NCBI GenBank assembly: GCA_945870865.1
Contig: CAMBTO010000014.1
Location: 1-37,191 of the forward strand
DNA from: Klebsiella pneumoniae
Lineage (GTDB): Bacteria > Pseudomonadota > Gammaproteobacteria > Eutrophobiales > Eutrophobiaceae
DNA: 37,191 bases
Reading direction: 5' to 3'
A program made the position numbers and the translations under genes. The notes beneath the pieces are model-generated. The model made no database searches and was not told the DNA's origin. It worked only from the letters and a program-made list of their open reading frames with translations. Shown here one piece after another: positions 24,781-35,494 of this stretch. Position 1 is the first letter of the stretch; every line of letters starts with the position of its first letter.

Positions 24781-24866
24781 AGCGCCCGCAAGCTGATGTC
24801 AAATCGGCGCTGCCGTTTACAGTAGATAAACAGCGTCAGACTGTCAACCGTTTTCAGCTTGGTTTC

Positions 24867-25067
24867 GTGCACAAGCAGATGCCGCTGTTATGGGTCTTAC
24901 GTGAAAAGGTCAAACTGACGGGAACCAAGTTTGGCTGCGGCATCGCTGAATGTGGTGCCTGTTCGGTACATTACGTAATCCCAGTTTATTTTTTAAATCG
25001 TCATCGTACCCGGCAGTATAGGATAAAAAATATGAGGCTGTATCAGACAGCTAACGGGGCCGTTTGA
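24867..25067 (+). pseudogene. Remnant of a [2Fe-2S] subunit of a molybdenum hydroxylase
   Basis: Residues 5-35 (about 24879-24971) read [20 protein letters not shown], then [11 protein letters not shown]. This is the ferredoxin-like N-terminal domain of xanthine dehydrogenase/isoquinoline 1-oxidoreductase small subunits, with the cluster ligands in a Cys-x4-Cys-x2-Cys pattern. Intact subunits are about 150-160 residues. Here the similarity ends after SVH and the rest overlaps the 3' end of the convergent PLP-enzyme gene. No large subunit or maturation gene is nearby. It is a decayed fragment. Confidence 0.72.
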
Positions 25068-26002
25068 TAACCGCCTGTGTGCAGGAACAACAGCCTGCTG
25101 CCGCGGACGAATCGGCCGGACACGGCGAGTTGTTCCAGCTGCAACAAGGCCTTGCCGGTATAGACATAATCCAGTGGGAACGTGAGTTGTCCCTGCAGCG
25201 CGTGTAATTGTTGCATCACTGAAGTGGCTGGTTTGCCATAGCGTCCGAAGGGCGCACTGCCATCAAACTGTAAATGCCTTGCCAGGATCTGTTCTGCCTG
25301 TTCCGCCCCCACCTTGTCACACAGGGCAGATCGCCCCTGTTCAGGCAGTGTGGTATAACCGCGTAATGCTGACAACGCGAGTACCGTTGGCAACGATTGT
25401 TCTGACTGTTGCGCCAGACCCCATGCCAGTCCAGCCGCAGTAGTGCCGGTGCCGACGGCACAAACAATATGTCTGTAGGTATCAAGATCGACAATTTCGT
25501 TTATTATTTCACCGACACCCTCAATGGCAAACACCGAGGCCCCGCCTTCCGGAATCACATACGGTGTAGTACCAAGACCCAGTCGGGCGCACAGCGCGTC
25601 AGGCGCCAGTTGTTGCAGGGGGTAATATTCCCCTGACTCCACCGTAATTATTTGCATCCCTCTGCACCGGCATTCATCCAACACCGCTGATTCACCGAGT
25701 ACGTCGGCGCCTCGCACAACACCTTTAGTAGTGATACCGAGGATCTGTCCGGCCTGAGCCACGGCGAGCAGGTGATTGGAAAAACGGCCACCAAAGGTCA
25801 ACATAGCGTTGTATCCCGAACGCTGAATCATCTCAAAATGACGTGAGGATTTGCGCAACTTGTTTCCGATAATCAGCGGATGGATCAGGTCGTCACGCTT
25901 TACACACAGTTCCAGCCCGAGCGCCGCCAGTATGGGTAGTTGAACCGGCACGATTGGCGTAGGCACCGCCATTAACGGTATGGTAGGTGATTTGTTGTTC
26001 AA
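25043..26002 (-). CDS. D-cysteine desulfhydrase / ACC deaminase family PLP enzyme
   Basis: A fold-type II PLP enzyme of 319 residues. The PLP Lys is in [12 protein letters not shown], preceded by [22 protein letters not shown] gives the substrate-site Ser/Asn and [16 protein letters not shown] the phosphate-binding loop; the C-terminal [11 protein letters not shown] is conserved in this family. Members degrade D-cysteine to pyruvate, sulfide and ammonia, or deaminate ACC; the sequence alone does not decide. Its neighbour metZ uses sulfide, which makes D-cysteine breakdown plausible. The start may be TTG 26002 or ATG 25972. It follows the M15 gene by 8 bp. Confidence 0.8.
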   Translation of the reverse strand: MNNKSPTIPLMAVPTPIVPVQLPILAALGLELCVKRDDLIHPLIIGNKLRKSSRHFEMIQRSGYNAMLTFGGRFSNHLLAVAQAGQILGITTKGVVRGADVLGESAVLDECRCRGMQIITVESGEYYPLQQLAPDALCARLGLGTTPYVIPEGGASVFAIEGVGEIINEIVDLDTYRHIVCAVGTGTTAAGLAWGLAQQSEQSLPTVLALSALRGYTTLPEQGRSALCDKVGAEQAEQILARHLQFDGSAPFGRYGKPATSVMQQLHALQGQLTFPLDYVYTGKALLQLEQLAVSGRFVRGSRLLFLHTGGYQTAPLAV

Positions 26003-26010
26003 GATGATTT

Positions 26011-26523
26011 CTAATGTGGCTGATCGGTTATAGTCTTCCAGTTACCGCCCCAATCAAGTCCCAGTTCCATACCAAGCACGCCGACCGCCTTGTATTTTGG
26101 CGAATCAGCTAAATAGCTGGATCCTTCAAATACACCGACATGAAAGGCTATCCCGAAATTGTGGTTGGAGTAACCCCCTCTGGCTTTTGTAACTATATTG
26201 CCTGGAACTGTGCGGCCTTTTGCGTACAATTCTTCCTGTTCCTCGAATGTACGCATGCCACTGATGATTTTGATGCGTATACCGTTGTCGGCAGATTTCT
26301 GGATCAGTGCGCGAGCAAGTTTCTGCACTGGTGGCAATAAAGTGGCAATCACCTTTTCACTGCGTGTGTCTACCGGCTCAGGGCTGGTAGAAACTAATGC
26401 TGTTGCAGCGGTGGGTTTGACGATTTTTTTGTAGATTACCTCCCAGGTTTCAGGCCCTGCCCTGCCATCGACTGTCACACCGAGAGCTGCCTGTACAGCA
26501 GAAATTATTTCTTCATTTTTCAT
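26011..26523 (-). CDS. M15-family peptidoglycan peptidase with altered zinc motif
   Basis: The N-terminal 35 residues (AALGVTVDGRAGPETWEVIY) look like a partial peptidoglycan-binding repeat. The C-terminal half is a VanY/L-alanyl-D-glutamate peptidase-like M15 domain: ISGMRTFEEQEELYAKGRT, then GYSNHNFGIAFHVGVFE and LGLDWGGNWKTITDQPH. Enzymes of this family hydrolyse cell-wall peptides and usually carry S-x-H-x-x-G-x-A-x-D; here the last Asp (a zinc ligand) is His. The protein ends at the third metal His, 170 residues, without the usual few residues after it. There is no signal peptide. It could be an inactive or altered endolysin-like protein. AGGA precedes the ATG. Confidence 0.78.
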   Translation of the reverse strand: MKNEEIISAVQAALGVTVDGRAGPETWEVIYKKIVKPTAATALVSTSPEPVDTRSEKVIATLLPPVQKLARALIQKSADNGIRIKIISGMRTFEEQEELYAKGRTVPGNIVTKARGGYSNHNFGIAFHVGVFEGSSYLADSPKYKAVGVLGMELGLDWGGNWKTITDQPH

Positions 26524-26631
26524 ATTGTTATCCTACCTGGCTCTATAATTATTTGCCCCGTACCGTTCCTGGTATAACTCCTTGGTCTGGACCCGAAACA
26601 CACGTTCTATTTTGGTTCGTATTGTCACAAA

Positions 26632-26983
26632 AGTGCTAGGATGGATAAATGTAATCCTGTATACCATTCTATGTTATGGCCTCGGTCTGTGGAATTCGAT
26701 TCCGGGAACGCTGGCGATCGAAGGTTTTTTTTATGGCCGCGGTTATCCTTTATGCAAAGGCATTCCCTGCCCGCGATACTCTGGGCAAGACAGGTTTTAC
26801 TGCCCTCGTCGGTCTGGAAGGCATCATCTGGGTCTCCGGTCATTTTCGCCACCGCCACCGAATGCTACGGCAATTGCGTTTGTCACGCTTGGCTTGTGGA
26901 TTTTTCCGCTCTGGGCGTGGAGAATAGAAACACACCGGCAGTTCAGTCCTGCCAACATTATCAATAACAGGCATAAACTTTAT
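26632..26983 (+). pseudogene. Frameshifted small membrane-protein gene
   Basis: Three consecutive pieces in two frames read as one protein of about 115 residues with four membrane helices. The first is GWINVILYTILCYGLGLWNS, then IEGFF; the second, after a run of eight T residues at about 26727-26734, is MAAVILYAKAF, then GKTGFTALVGLEGIIWVSGHF; the third, after the repeated CCACCG near 26850, is TAIAFVTLGLWIFPLWAWRI. The frame returns to the first, so the two shifts compensate. In the last frame there is no stop before the VIT gene. Family not recognised. Confidence 0.55.
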
Positions 26984-27682
26984 ATGTATAGAAGCCATAC
27001 CGAACGCCACCGGACCAACCGTATAGGTTGGCTACGTGCCGCCGTACTTGGCGCAAACGACGGGATAGTCTCAACCGCGAGCCTGGTCGTCGGGGTAGCG
27101 TCGGCCCAGGCTACACAGGGTGAAATACTGGTTGCAGGTATGGCAGGTTTAGTCGCGGGTGCCATGTCGATGGCGGCCGGAGAGTATGTCTCTGTCAGCT
27201 CACAATCCGATACGGAAAAGGCAGACCTTGCAAAAGAGACCCGCGAACTCGAAACCGACGTTGCGCATGAACTGGATGAGTTGGCGGCAATCTATGAAAG
27301 TCGCGGTCTGGATTCACGCCTGGCGAGGCAAGTGGCTGAACAGATGATGGCACATGATGCGCTGGGTGCCCATGCGCGGGATGAACTTGGCATATCCGAG
27401 TTTATGACGGCAAGACCGGTACAGGCTGCTTTCGCCTCGGCCGGGACCTTTGCCATCGGTGCAGCCCTGCCATTACTGACTGTAGTGCTTGTACCAGAAA
27501 CGATCATCGGCCCGGCTGTCTCGGTGACCTCACTGGTCAGCCTCGCCGGCCTGGGCACGCTGGCCGCGCGTGCCGGTGGTGCAGATGTAGTCAAATCGAC
27601 AGTGCGCATTACATTCTGGGGTGCGATGGCGATGGCAATAACGGCTGGTGTCGGTGCGCTGTTCGGTACCACGCTCGCCTAG
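26984..27682 (+). CDS. VIT/Ccc1-family iron/manganese transporter
   Basis: A 232-residue inner-membrane protein. The N-terminus HTERHRTNRIGWLRAAVLGA and NDGIVSTASLVVGVA is the VIT family hallmark; AGAMSMAAGEYVSVSSQSD follows in TM2, then a cytoplasmic Glu-rich helical region (residues 75-140) and three C-terminal helices. VIT1/Ccc1 proteins export Fe2+ or Mn2+ from the cytosol by proton exchange; the ion here is not determined. The frame is open far upstream to 26582, but the family N-terminus fits the ATG at 26984. Confidence 0.9.
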   Translation: MYRSHTERHRTNRIGWLRAAVLGANDGIVSTASLVVGVASAQATQGEILVAGMAGLVAGAMSMAAGEYVSVSSQSDTEKADLAKETRELETDVAHELDELAAIYESRGLDSRLARQVAEQMMAHDALGAHARDELGISEFMTARPVQAAFASAGTFAIGAALPLLTVVLVPETIIGPAVSVTSLVSLAGLGTLAARAGGADVVKSTVRITFWGAMAMAITAGVGALFGTTLA

Positions 27683-27828
27683 ACTGGATAATTGAGGAGC
27701 TCGTCCAGTGGGGTGGAGTCTGGCTCATCGTGCGTCAACTCGCGTAAATGTAAATTTACTAGAAGTGAAATAACATGTCCTCTGATAGTAGTTATCCTGA
27801 CACGTGAAATGCAAGGCGTGTCTGATCT

Positions 27829-28215
27829 ATGATGACTGTAGTTATGGGGATAGTCTACCTGCCAGATGGCCGATTTCTAATCGCCCGGCGGCCTGCTCAC
27901 AAGATGTATGGTGGCTTGTGGGAGTTTCCCGGTGGCAAACTGGATGCAGGGGAAACCCCGGAGCAGGCGCTGCACCGTGAGTTCGCCGAGGAGCTGAATG
28001 TCGCAATCACAATAGATCGTGCCCTGCAAGAATACCAGCATCATAACGGGCAGACGTCGATCCGGTTTCTTCCCTTTATTGGCAGCATGACAGACATCAA
28101 TGTCAGTCTGCTTGAACATCAGCAGATTGCCTTTATCAGGCTGGCAGAAATTGACAACTACCCGTTTGCCCCGCCCGATTATGAAATTGTGGATCGTCTG
28201 AAGCGTTACGCCTGA
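27829..28215 (+). CDS. mutT: 8-oxo-dGTP diphosphatase, MutT-type Nudix hydrolase
   Basis: A 128-residue Nudix protein that should hydrolyse oxidised dGTP to prevent mutagenic incorporation. The Nudix box GGKLDAGETPEQALHREFAEEL fits G-x5-E-x7-REUxEE exactly, preceded by RPAHKMYGGLWEFPGGK as in MutT. The C-terminal LAEIDNYPFAPPDYEIVDRL is also MutT-like. The start at 27829 gives MMTVVMGIVYL. It stands alone rather than after secA as in E. coli. Confidence 0.88.
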   Translation: MMTVVMGIVYLPDGRFLIARRPAHKMYGGLWEFPGGKLDAGETPEQALHREFAEELNVAITIDRALQEYQHHNGQTSIRFLPFIGSMTDINVSLLEHQQIAFIRLAEIDNYPFAPPDYEIVDRLKRYA

Positions 28216-28320
28216 CAAAAGCATAGCTTGAATACCTTAAATCAGCCCTCGCAGATTACCTGCATAAACTATGATCCAAATCATCCTCCACCCCGGAAAA
28301 TGCGGATAGGATAGCTCACA

Positions 28321-28349
28321 TTGTGGATAAGACGGATCGGGTCTATAAC
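28321..28349 (+). promoter_or_regulatory. Candidate sigma-70 promoter for the macro-domain gene
   Basis: TTGTGG and TATAAC are separated by 17 bp, about 30 bp upstream of the start codon; a GGAG ribosome site follows at about 28367. Prediction by eye. Confidence 0.5.
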
Positions 28350-28378
28350 CGGGAACACTATACAAATGGAGTGCACTT

Positions 28379-28867
28379 ATGATTTATGAAGTTGAGGGAG
28401 ATATCTTGCTGACCAGCGCGCAGGTCATTGCGCACGGAGTCGCGGCGAATGACCCGATGAAACAGGGGCTGGCAATGGCATTACATGAACGTTATCCGGC
28501 GATGTACAAGGATTTTCATCACTGGTGTCATCAGGCACGTCCTGAACCGGGTGCCGCCTGGATATGGGCCAGTGCGGACGGCAAGCGTATCGTCAACCTG
28601 CTGACATCGGAAGGTGGTTACGGTGCAGGTAATCCTCCGGGCAAGGCGACAGAGTCAAATGTGAATCATGCATTAAAGGAGCTGAAGAAGATCCTGCAGA
28701 AGGAGAAATGTACCTCGGTGGCCCTGCCAAGACTCGCTACTGGTGTAGGTGAACTGGAATGGAACAAGGTTGCTCCACTCATTCAGGCGCAACTGGGTGA
28801 TCTGGATATTCCAGTTTATGTTTATGTGGTTTACCACGCCGGACAGAAGGCAAAAGAGCCGGTCTGA
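28379..28867 (+). CDS. Macro-domain (ADP-ribose-binding) protein
   Basis: A 162-residue stand-alone macro domain. It starts MIYEVEGDILLTSAQVIAHG, the usual first strands and ADP-ribose-binding turn; GLAMALHERYPAMYKDFHHWC follows, then IVNLLTSEGG, the helix NHALKELKKIL and SVALPRLATGVGELEW, which forms the diphosphate-binding loop. Such proteins bind or hydrolyse ADP-ribose and its esters. No ADP-ribosyltransferase toxin is beside it, so there is no sign of a DarTG-type pair. It has its own promoter and a strong terminator. Confidence 0.87.
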   Translation: MIYEVEGDILLTSAQVIAHGVAANDPMKQGLAMALHERYPAMYKDFHHWCHQARPEPGAAWIWASADGKRIVNLLTSEGGYGAGNPPGKATESNVNHALKELKKILQKEKCTSVALPRLATGVGELEWNKVAPLIQAQLGDLDIPVYVYVVYHAGQKAKEPV

Positions 28868-28902
28868 CAATCGATTTCGGGGTTTGATTTGCCCCATTTT
28901 AC

Positions 28903-28946
28903 CGCCCGGGATGGCCTCCCCCCTGTTATCCCGGGCGTCGTTTTTT
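28903..28946 (+). terminator. Intrinsic terminator after the macro-domain gene
   Basis: A perfect 9-bp stem, CGCCCGGGA (28903-28911) with TCCCGGGCG (28929-28937), is followed by TCG and six T residues. A weaker GGGG/CCCC hairpin with a short T run lies just upstream at 28879-28899. Confidence 0.9.
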
Positions 28947-29024
28947 CAAGTGCCAACTCATCTCCTCGCGGGCATTACCCGGACTCTTACTGCATAATCT
29001 TAAGGTGCCGCTGATCGCCCCTGG

Positions 29025-29054
29025 TAGACACCCTGCACGGGCGGCGGCTATACT
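29025..29054 (+). promoter_or_regulatory. Candidate promoter for the small ORF and MORN-repeat gene
   Basis: TAGACA and TATACT are 18 bp apart, just after the macro-gene terminator, and about 25 bp before the AGGAGG at 29079-29084. Confidence 0.55.
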
Positions 29055-29090
29055 CAAGCCTGTCACTGTTCACATAACAGGAGGGCCAGA

Positions 29091-29324
29091 GTGAACACAT
29101 CCGTAGTCCCCTGGTTCCTGATCGATTGCCGTCTCACATGCCACCGATTAATTTCAGGAGTTCGAATGAGAGCCGTTCCAGTACTTTTAATAACACTGCA
29201 ACTGCTGCCAACCATCTCCAGGGAGGCCATGCAGGTGGGCGAATCCTGGGGTCGTGCATTGGGACCCGCTATCCAGCAAAAGGTAAATCAGCGGTTTGAG
29301 CAGGAATCCATCAAGATCCGCTGA
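29091..29324 (+). CDS. Small hypothetical protein
   Basis: A short ORF that I do not recognise. A GTG at 29091 with a strong AGGAGG six bases upstream gives 77 residues; an internal ATG at 29166 with AGGAG five bases upstream gives 52. The shorter form begins MRAVPVLLITLQLLPTIS, like a weak signal or membrane segment, followed by a helical charged tail (GESWGRALGPAIQQKVNQRF). Both starts look usable, and the longer one fits the promoter distance better. It ends 13 bp before the repeat-protein gene, so the two are probably co-transcribed and may work together. Confidence 0.55.
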   Translation: MNTSVVPWFLIDCRLTCHRLISGVRMRAVPVLLITLQLLPTISREAMQVGESWGRALGPAIQQKVNQRFEQESIKIR

Positions 29325-29337
29325 CCCGGGACGAAAG

Positions 29338-31083
29338 ATGAAACTAACCGCACTACTGGTTTCATTGCTCCTATGGGCAAGTACGGCCTTTGCCGCCGGC
29401 CCGCCGCCTTACGGAATGGACCCAGAGAGCGATCCCGGCAAGCTGGTAAGCTGGTTTGACACCGGGGAGATCCAGTTCATTTATGAAATCAATGAGGGTG
29501 TCCGCAATGGCAAGGCCTGGGAGCTATACAAAAACGGCAAGCTGAAGGGTGAATACACCTACCGTAATGATATACATAACGGTGACGCACTGACCTATGA
29601 TGAAAACGGTACACTCCGCTCGCGCTACATCATGAAGTTCGGGCGTCGGGACGGGCTGATGCAGGAGTACACTGACACCGGCCAGCTGCAATATGAAACT
29701 GTGTATATAGCCGGATTAAAGGACGGTGTCTCGAAAGAATATAATGCGGCCGGGATTGCCACTGTCGTTTATACCTTCAACAACGACATGCTGGATGGCC
29801 CGGCACAACTGCATCACCCCGACGGCAAGTTACACCGCGACTTTGGCTACCGGAACAATCTGCTGCATGGCGATTTCGTCGAGTACGACGATACCGGCAA
29901 GATGCGGATCCGGGCCCAGTACGAAGACGGAAAAAAACACGGTACGGCCTATGCCTATAATCCCGCCGGCGTCATGACCCACCACTACACCTATACCCAC
30001 GACAAGCTGCACGGTGAGATGATCCAGTATTACGACACCGGTGTGCTCAAGATCAAAAGCAGCTATACGAATGGCAAGATTACCGGTCCGATATATATGT
30101 ACGACGAGGCCGGACTGATCACCGACATGTACCGTTACAACGCGGGGGAAATGGTCGAGTTCACCAAATACAGGGCCGGTGTCCCCCTCCAGGGGGAACA
30201 CAAGGACTATTACGAGTCCGGTTCGATACGCACGCATTACCAGTTATTTGACGGCCGACCTGTAGGCCCCGGCCTTGAATATTATGAAAATGGAAATGTG
30301 GCACGTGAACTCCCGTACAAGGAAGGCAACCTGAACGGTGTGGCCAGACGCTTTTATCCCTCCGGCAAACTCGAAGGTGAACGCACTTATCGTAATGGTA
30401 CCCAGCAAGGTGAGGCCAGTTATTATTATGAGGACGGAATACTAGGCAGTACCGCCAATTATAAAGACGGTGTGCGCGACGGTCTGACCCGTGAGTACGC
30501 GCGCGACGGACATCTGGTCAGTGAATCGGTCTACCACAATGACCAGTTCGACGGTAAACATATTGAATATTATGACAACGGCAGCATCGCGAAGGAAAAG
30601 CAATATCTGAACGGACTGGATAATGGTTATTCAAAAACCTACTACGTTGATGGCAAGACCAAAGGTCTGTATCACTACAAGGACGGTAAATACGATGGCG
30701 AGGTAAAGACCTGGTATCCGAACGGACAGGTAGAGGGAGAATGGACCTATGTGCTCGGCAAGAAGGACGGTGTCATCCGGACCTATGCAGAGGATGGTTC
30801 CGTAAGAAACCTCTGGCACTACCGCGATGACCTGATGCACGGCGTCGCCATGACCTATTTTTCGGACGGCAAAACTCATCAGACCTGGATGTATGTGGAT
30901 GGCAAACTGAATGGCGAGCACACGGAGTATTATGAAAATGGCAAGGTGAAGTACGAGACTTCATACAAGGATGATCAGTTGCATGGAATGGCAATCAGTT
31001 ATTCCAGCAACGGTGCAGTCAATGAAATTGTGTATTTTGAAAACGGCGTGCAGGTTGACCGCAAGTCACCCGACGTGATCTGA
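29338..31083 (+). CDS. Exported MORN/YwqK-like repeat protein
   Basis: A 581-residue protein with a Sec signal peptide (MKLTALLVSLLLWASTAFA, cut before AGPPP) followed by about 21 repeats of 24 residues. A typical unit runs EYYENGKVKYETSYKDDQLHG: aromatic pair, NG turn, hydrophobic strand, second Tyr, and a closing DG/HG. This is the MORN_2/YwqK pattern and should fold as a long beta-hairpin ribbon in the periplasm or outside the cell. One unit near residue 280 is about 12 residues longer. The frame extends upstream, but the ATG at 29338 begins the signal peptide. Function unknown; database names calling such proteins antitoxins should not be taken literally. Confidence 0.83.
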   Translation: MKLTALLVSLLLWASTAFAAGPPPYGMDPESDPGKLVSWFDTGEIQFIYEINEGVRNGKAWELYKNGKLKGEYTYRNDIHNGDALTYDENGTLRSRYIMKFGRRDGLMQEYTDTGQLQYETVYIAGLKDGVSKEYNAAGIATVVYTFNNDMLDGPAQLHHPDGKLHRDFGYRNNLLHGDFVEYDDTGKMRIRAQYEDGKKHGTAYAYNPAGVMTHHYTYTHDKLHGEMIQYYDTGVLKIKSSYTNGKITGPIYMYDEAGLITDMYRYNAGEMVEFTKYRAGVPLQGEHKDYYESGSIRTHYQLFDGRPVGPGLEYYENGNVARELPYKEGNLNGVARRFYPSGKLEGERTYRNGTQQGEASYYYEDGILGSTANYKDGVRDGLTREYARDGHLVSESVYHNDQFDGKHIEYYDNGSIAKEKQYLNGLDNGYSKTYYVDGKTKGLYHYKDGKYDGEVKTWYPNGQVEGEWTYVLGKKDGVIRTYAEDGSVRNLWHYRDDLMHGVAMTYFSDGKTHQTWMYVDGKLNGEHTEYYENGKVKYETSYKDDQLHGMAISYSSNGAVNEIVYFENGVQVDRKSPDVI

Positions 31084-31091
31084 ACCCGACC

Positions 31092-31111
31092 GGTCCGGCA
31101 AGCGCCGGACC
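31092..31111. terminator. Perfect GC-rich hairpin between convergent genes
   Basis: GGTCCGGC and GCCGGACC form a perfect 8-bp stem with an AAGC loop, 8 bp after the repeat-protein stop and between it and the convergent SDR gene. There is no T run on either side, so it is not a classical intrinsic terminator, but it may stop or protect both transcripts. Confidence 0.55.
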
Positions 31112-31145
31112 AGTTGTGGGACCTCTGTTAGTATCAGTGTTTACA

Positions 31146-31916
31146 CTACTGTGCTACCCAGCCTCCATCAATGGCCAAATTCTGTCCTGTAATATAGGAC
31201 GCCTGGTCCGTACTCAGAAACAGGATAGCCTGCGCCACATCTTTGGGCTGGCCGATCCGGTACTCGGGCACACCGGCCATTATCTGCTCCCGGAAACCCG
31301 GCGTGGTCTTCATGATGCGTTCCAGCATTGGTGTCATAATGGGACCGGGGCATACCGCATTGACGCGCACATTCTTGTCGGCATATTCAAGTGCGGCCGT
31401 TTTCGTCAGACCAATCACACCGTGCTTACTGGCCACATAGGCCGGCAGCCCGGGGAAACCTATCAGACCGGCGAGTGAAGACAGGTTAACGATACTGCCA
31501 CCTCCAGCCTTGACCAGTTAGGGGATCTGGTATTTCAGGCATAACCACATGCCTTTCAGATTGATATCAATGACCTGCTCGAAATTCTGTAGCGTACCTT
31601 TGGTGGTTATACCATTCACACCTTCTATGCCGGCATCGTTGCAGACAATATTCAACTTGCCATAGCGCGCGACCGTTTTGGTCACCAGTGCGATCACCTG
31701 TTTCTCCTTCGAGACATCACAAGCGATGAACACGGCAGATTCGCCACTGCGTTTTATTTCGTCCGCGATTTTCTGGCCACGCACCTTGTCCACATCTGAA
31801 ACCACGACACTGGCACCGCTTCGTGCATATTCAAGAGCTGTCTCGCGACCGATGCCGGATGCCGCTCCGGTGACCAGTGCGACCTTGTCTGTAAAATCAA
31901 ATCGGATAGTACCCAT
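31146..31916 (-). pseudogene. SDR-family oxidoreductase interrupted by one stop codon
   Basis: The 257-codon frame is otherwise intact. The NAD(P)-binding TGAASGIGRETALEYA is at residues 16-31, then CDVS, CNDAGIEG, the catalytic Ser in SIVNLSSLAGL, Tyr/Lys in AYVASKHG and the C-terminal SYITGQNLAIDGGW. A TAA at 31518-31520 (codon 133, after KYQIP) splits it into 132- and 124-residue parts; related proteins keep a residue such as Gln here, so a C-to-T change could explain it. Reading frame and similarity continue unbroken across the stop. Substrate unknown. It could be recent inactivation, read-through or a sequencing error. Confidence 0.85.
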
Positions 31917-31984
31917 CGATTACTTCCTCCATCACACATTGGTTAACTATGCCTGTAATCTAGATGATCCCGGAACAGGCCGTG

Positions 31985-31998
31985 CTGATCCAGATCAA
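31985..31998. promoter_or_regulatory. FNR/Anr-like binding site
   Basis: CTGATCCAGATCAA matches the FNR consensus TTGAT-N4-ATCAA at 9 of 10 defined positions. It lies between the divergent SDR gene and icd, 130 bp upstream of the candidate icd promoter, and about 69 bp upstream of the SDR start. Which gene it would control is unclear. Confidence 0.45.
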
Positions 31999-32057
31999 GG
32001 ATGCGTGAGTTCGCGGGAACAAGCCGCGTAGTCTGGTGGCAGGACTCCCGGACTTGA

Positions 32058-34439
<2,382 letters not shown>

Positions 34440-34465
34440 CCAGCTTACGCCCCGAGGGGCAGGTA

Positions 34466-35488
34466 GTGAAATACCGCCACCCGATTTGGTCGATACTTGT
34501 TTGTGGTCTGTTATTGAGTGCATGCCAGGTACAGAACGATGAACCGGTAGAAATTACCGGGTCAGCCATGGGCAGCACTTATACGGTTAGCATCGTATCG
34601 CTATCCGCCCCATTGTCGCGCCCCCGGCTTGAGCAGCAGATTGCGCAGATACTTGATGAAATAAACAGGTCCATGTCGACCTATCTGCCTGACTCCGAAC
34701 TGTCCCGGATTAATCAGAGTAGCTCAAGTGAATGGATACCGGTGTCCCTGCCCTTGTATGAAGTACTGGCCGAGGCACAACGTGTCAGCATACTGACCCA
34801 GGGCAAGTTTGACATTACTGTAGGCCCTCTGGTCAACCTGTGGGGATTTGGTCCTGATCCGGACCGACAAACAATCCCGGACAAGGACGCAATCGAAGCC
34901 GCCCGCCACCGTGTCGGATATCAGCAGCTGGAATTACGTGCATCTCCTCCGGCCATCAAAAAACATTCGCCCCTGGCCTGGATTGATCTGTCCGGTATCG
35001 CGTCAGGGTATGCGGCGGATCGCGTTGCTGAGCTACTGGACGCTGACCATATTGACCGTTATCTGGTCAATATCAGCGGTGAAATGCGCGCACGTGGTAC
35101 CAACACCCATGATGAAGCCTGGCAGATCGGTATTGAAAAACCACTGATCGACCGGCAGGACGTGCAGACCGTTATCGCTTTGCTCAATACCGGGCTGACC
35201 ACAGCGGGTGATTACCGCAATTTTTTTGTGCATGACGGAAAACGTTACTCACATACAATAGACCCGGCCACCGGTTGGCCAATAGCACACCCGCTCGCCT
35301 CGGTTACTGTGGTCCATGATTCGGCGATGACAGCCGATGCACTGGACACCGCGCTTATGGTGATGGGTCCGGATATGGCTTACGAGTTTGCCGAAAAGGA
35401 AAATATTGCTGCGCTGTTTATCATCGCGGAGGGCGATAATTTTATCGTGAAACAGTCCAGTCGCCTCGCCACCATTCTGGTAAAGTAG
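34466..35488 (+). CDS. apbE: FAD:protein FMN transferase
   Basis: Attaches FMN covalently to Thr residues of flavoproteins such as NqrB/NqrC and RnfG, using FAD. It is a 340-residue lipoprotein: the signal ends in the lipobox LLSAC (Cys20), then GSAMGSTYTV, TYLPDSELSRIN, FDITVGPLVNLWGFG, WIDLSGIASGYAADRVAELL and the metal/FAD motif HTIDPATGWP near residue 263. The start is GTG at 34466, close behind icd. No nqr or rnf genes lie in the window, so its client must be elsewhere. Confidence 0.93.
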   Translation: MKYRHPIWSILVCGLLLSACQVQNDEPVEITGSAMGSTYTVSIVSLSAPLSRPRLEQQIAQILDEINRSMSTYLPDSELSRINQSSSSEWIPVSLPLYEVLAEAQRVSILTQGKFDITVGPLVNLWGFGPDPDRQTIPDKDAIEAARHRVGYQQLELRASPPAIKKHSPLAWIDLSGIASGYAADRVAELLDADHIDRYLVNISGEMRARGTNTHDEAWQIGIEKPLIDRQDVQTVIALLNTGLTTAGDYRNFFVHDGKRYSHTIDPATGWPIAHPLASVTVVHDSAMTADALDTALMVMGPDMAYEFAEKENIAALFIIAEGDNFIVKQSSRLATILVK

Positions 35489-35494
35489 GCGTCC

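Noticed and set aside
26582-27682. A 366-residue VIT transporter with a long N-terminal extension
   Set aside because: The extension's middle part is not protein-like in that frame, and family N-termini match the ATG at 26984.
28379-28867. DarTG-type toxin-antitoxin system based on the macro domain
   Set aside because: No ADP-ribosyltransferase gene is adjacent; the gene has its own promoter and terminator.
29338-31083. Antitoxin of a toxin-antitoxin pair, as YwqK-repeat proteins are often labelled
   Set aside because: The protein carries an export signal, and nothing in the neighbouring small ORF resembles a toxin.
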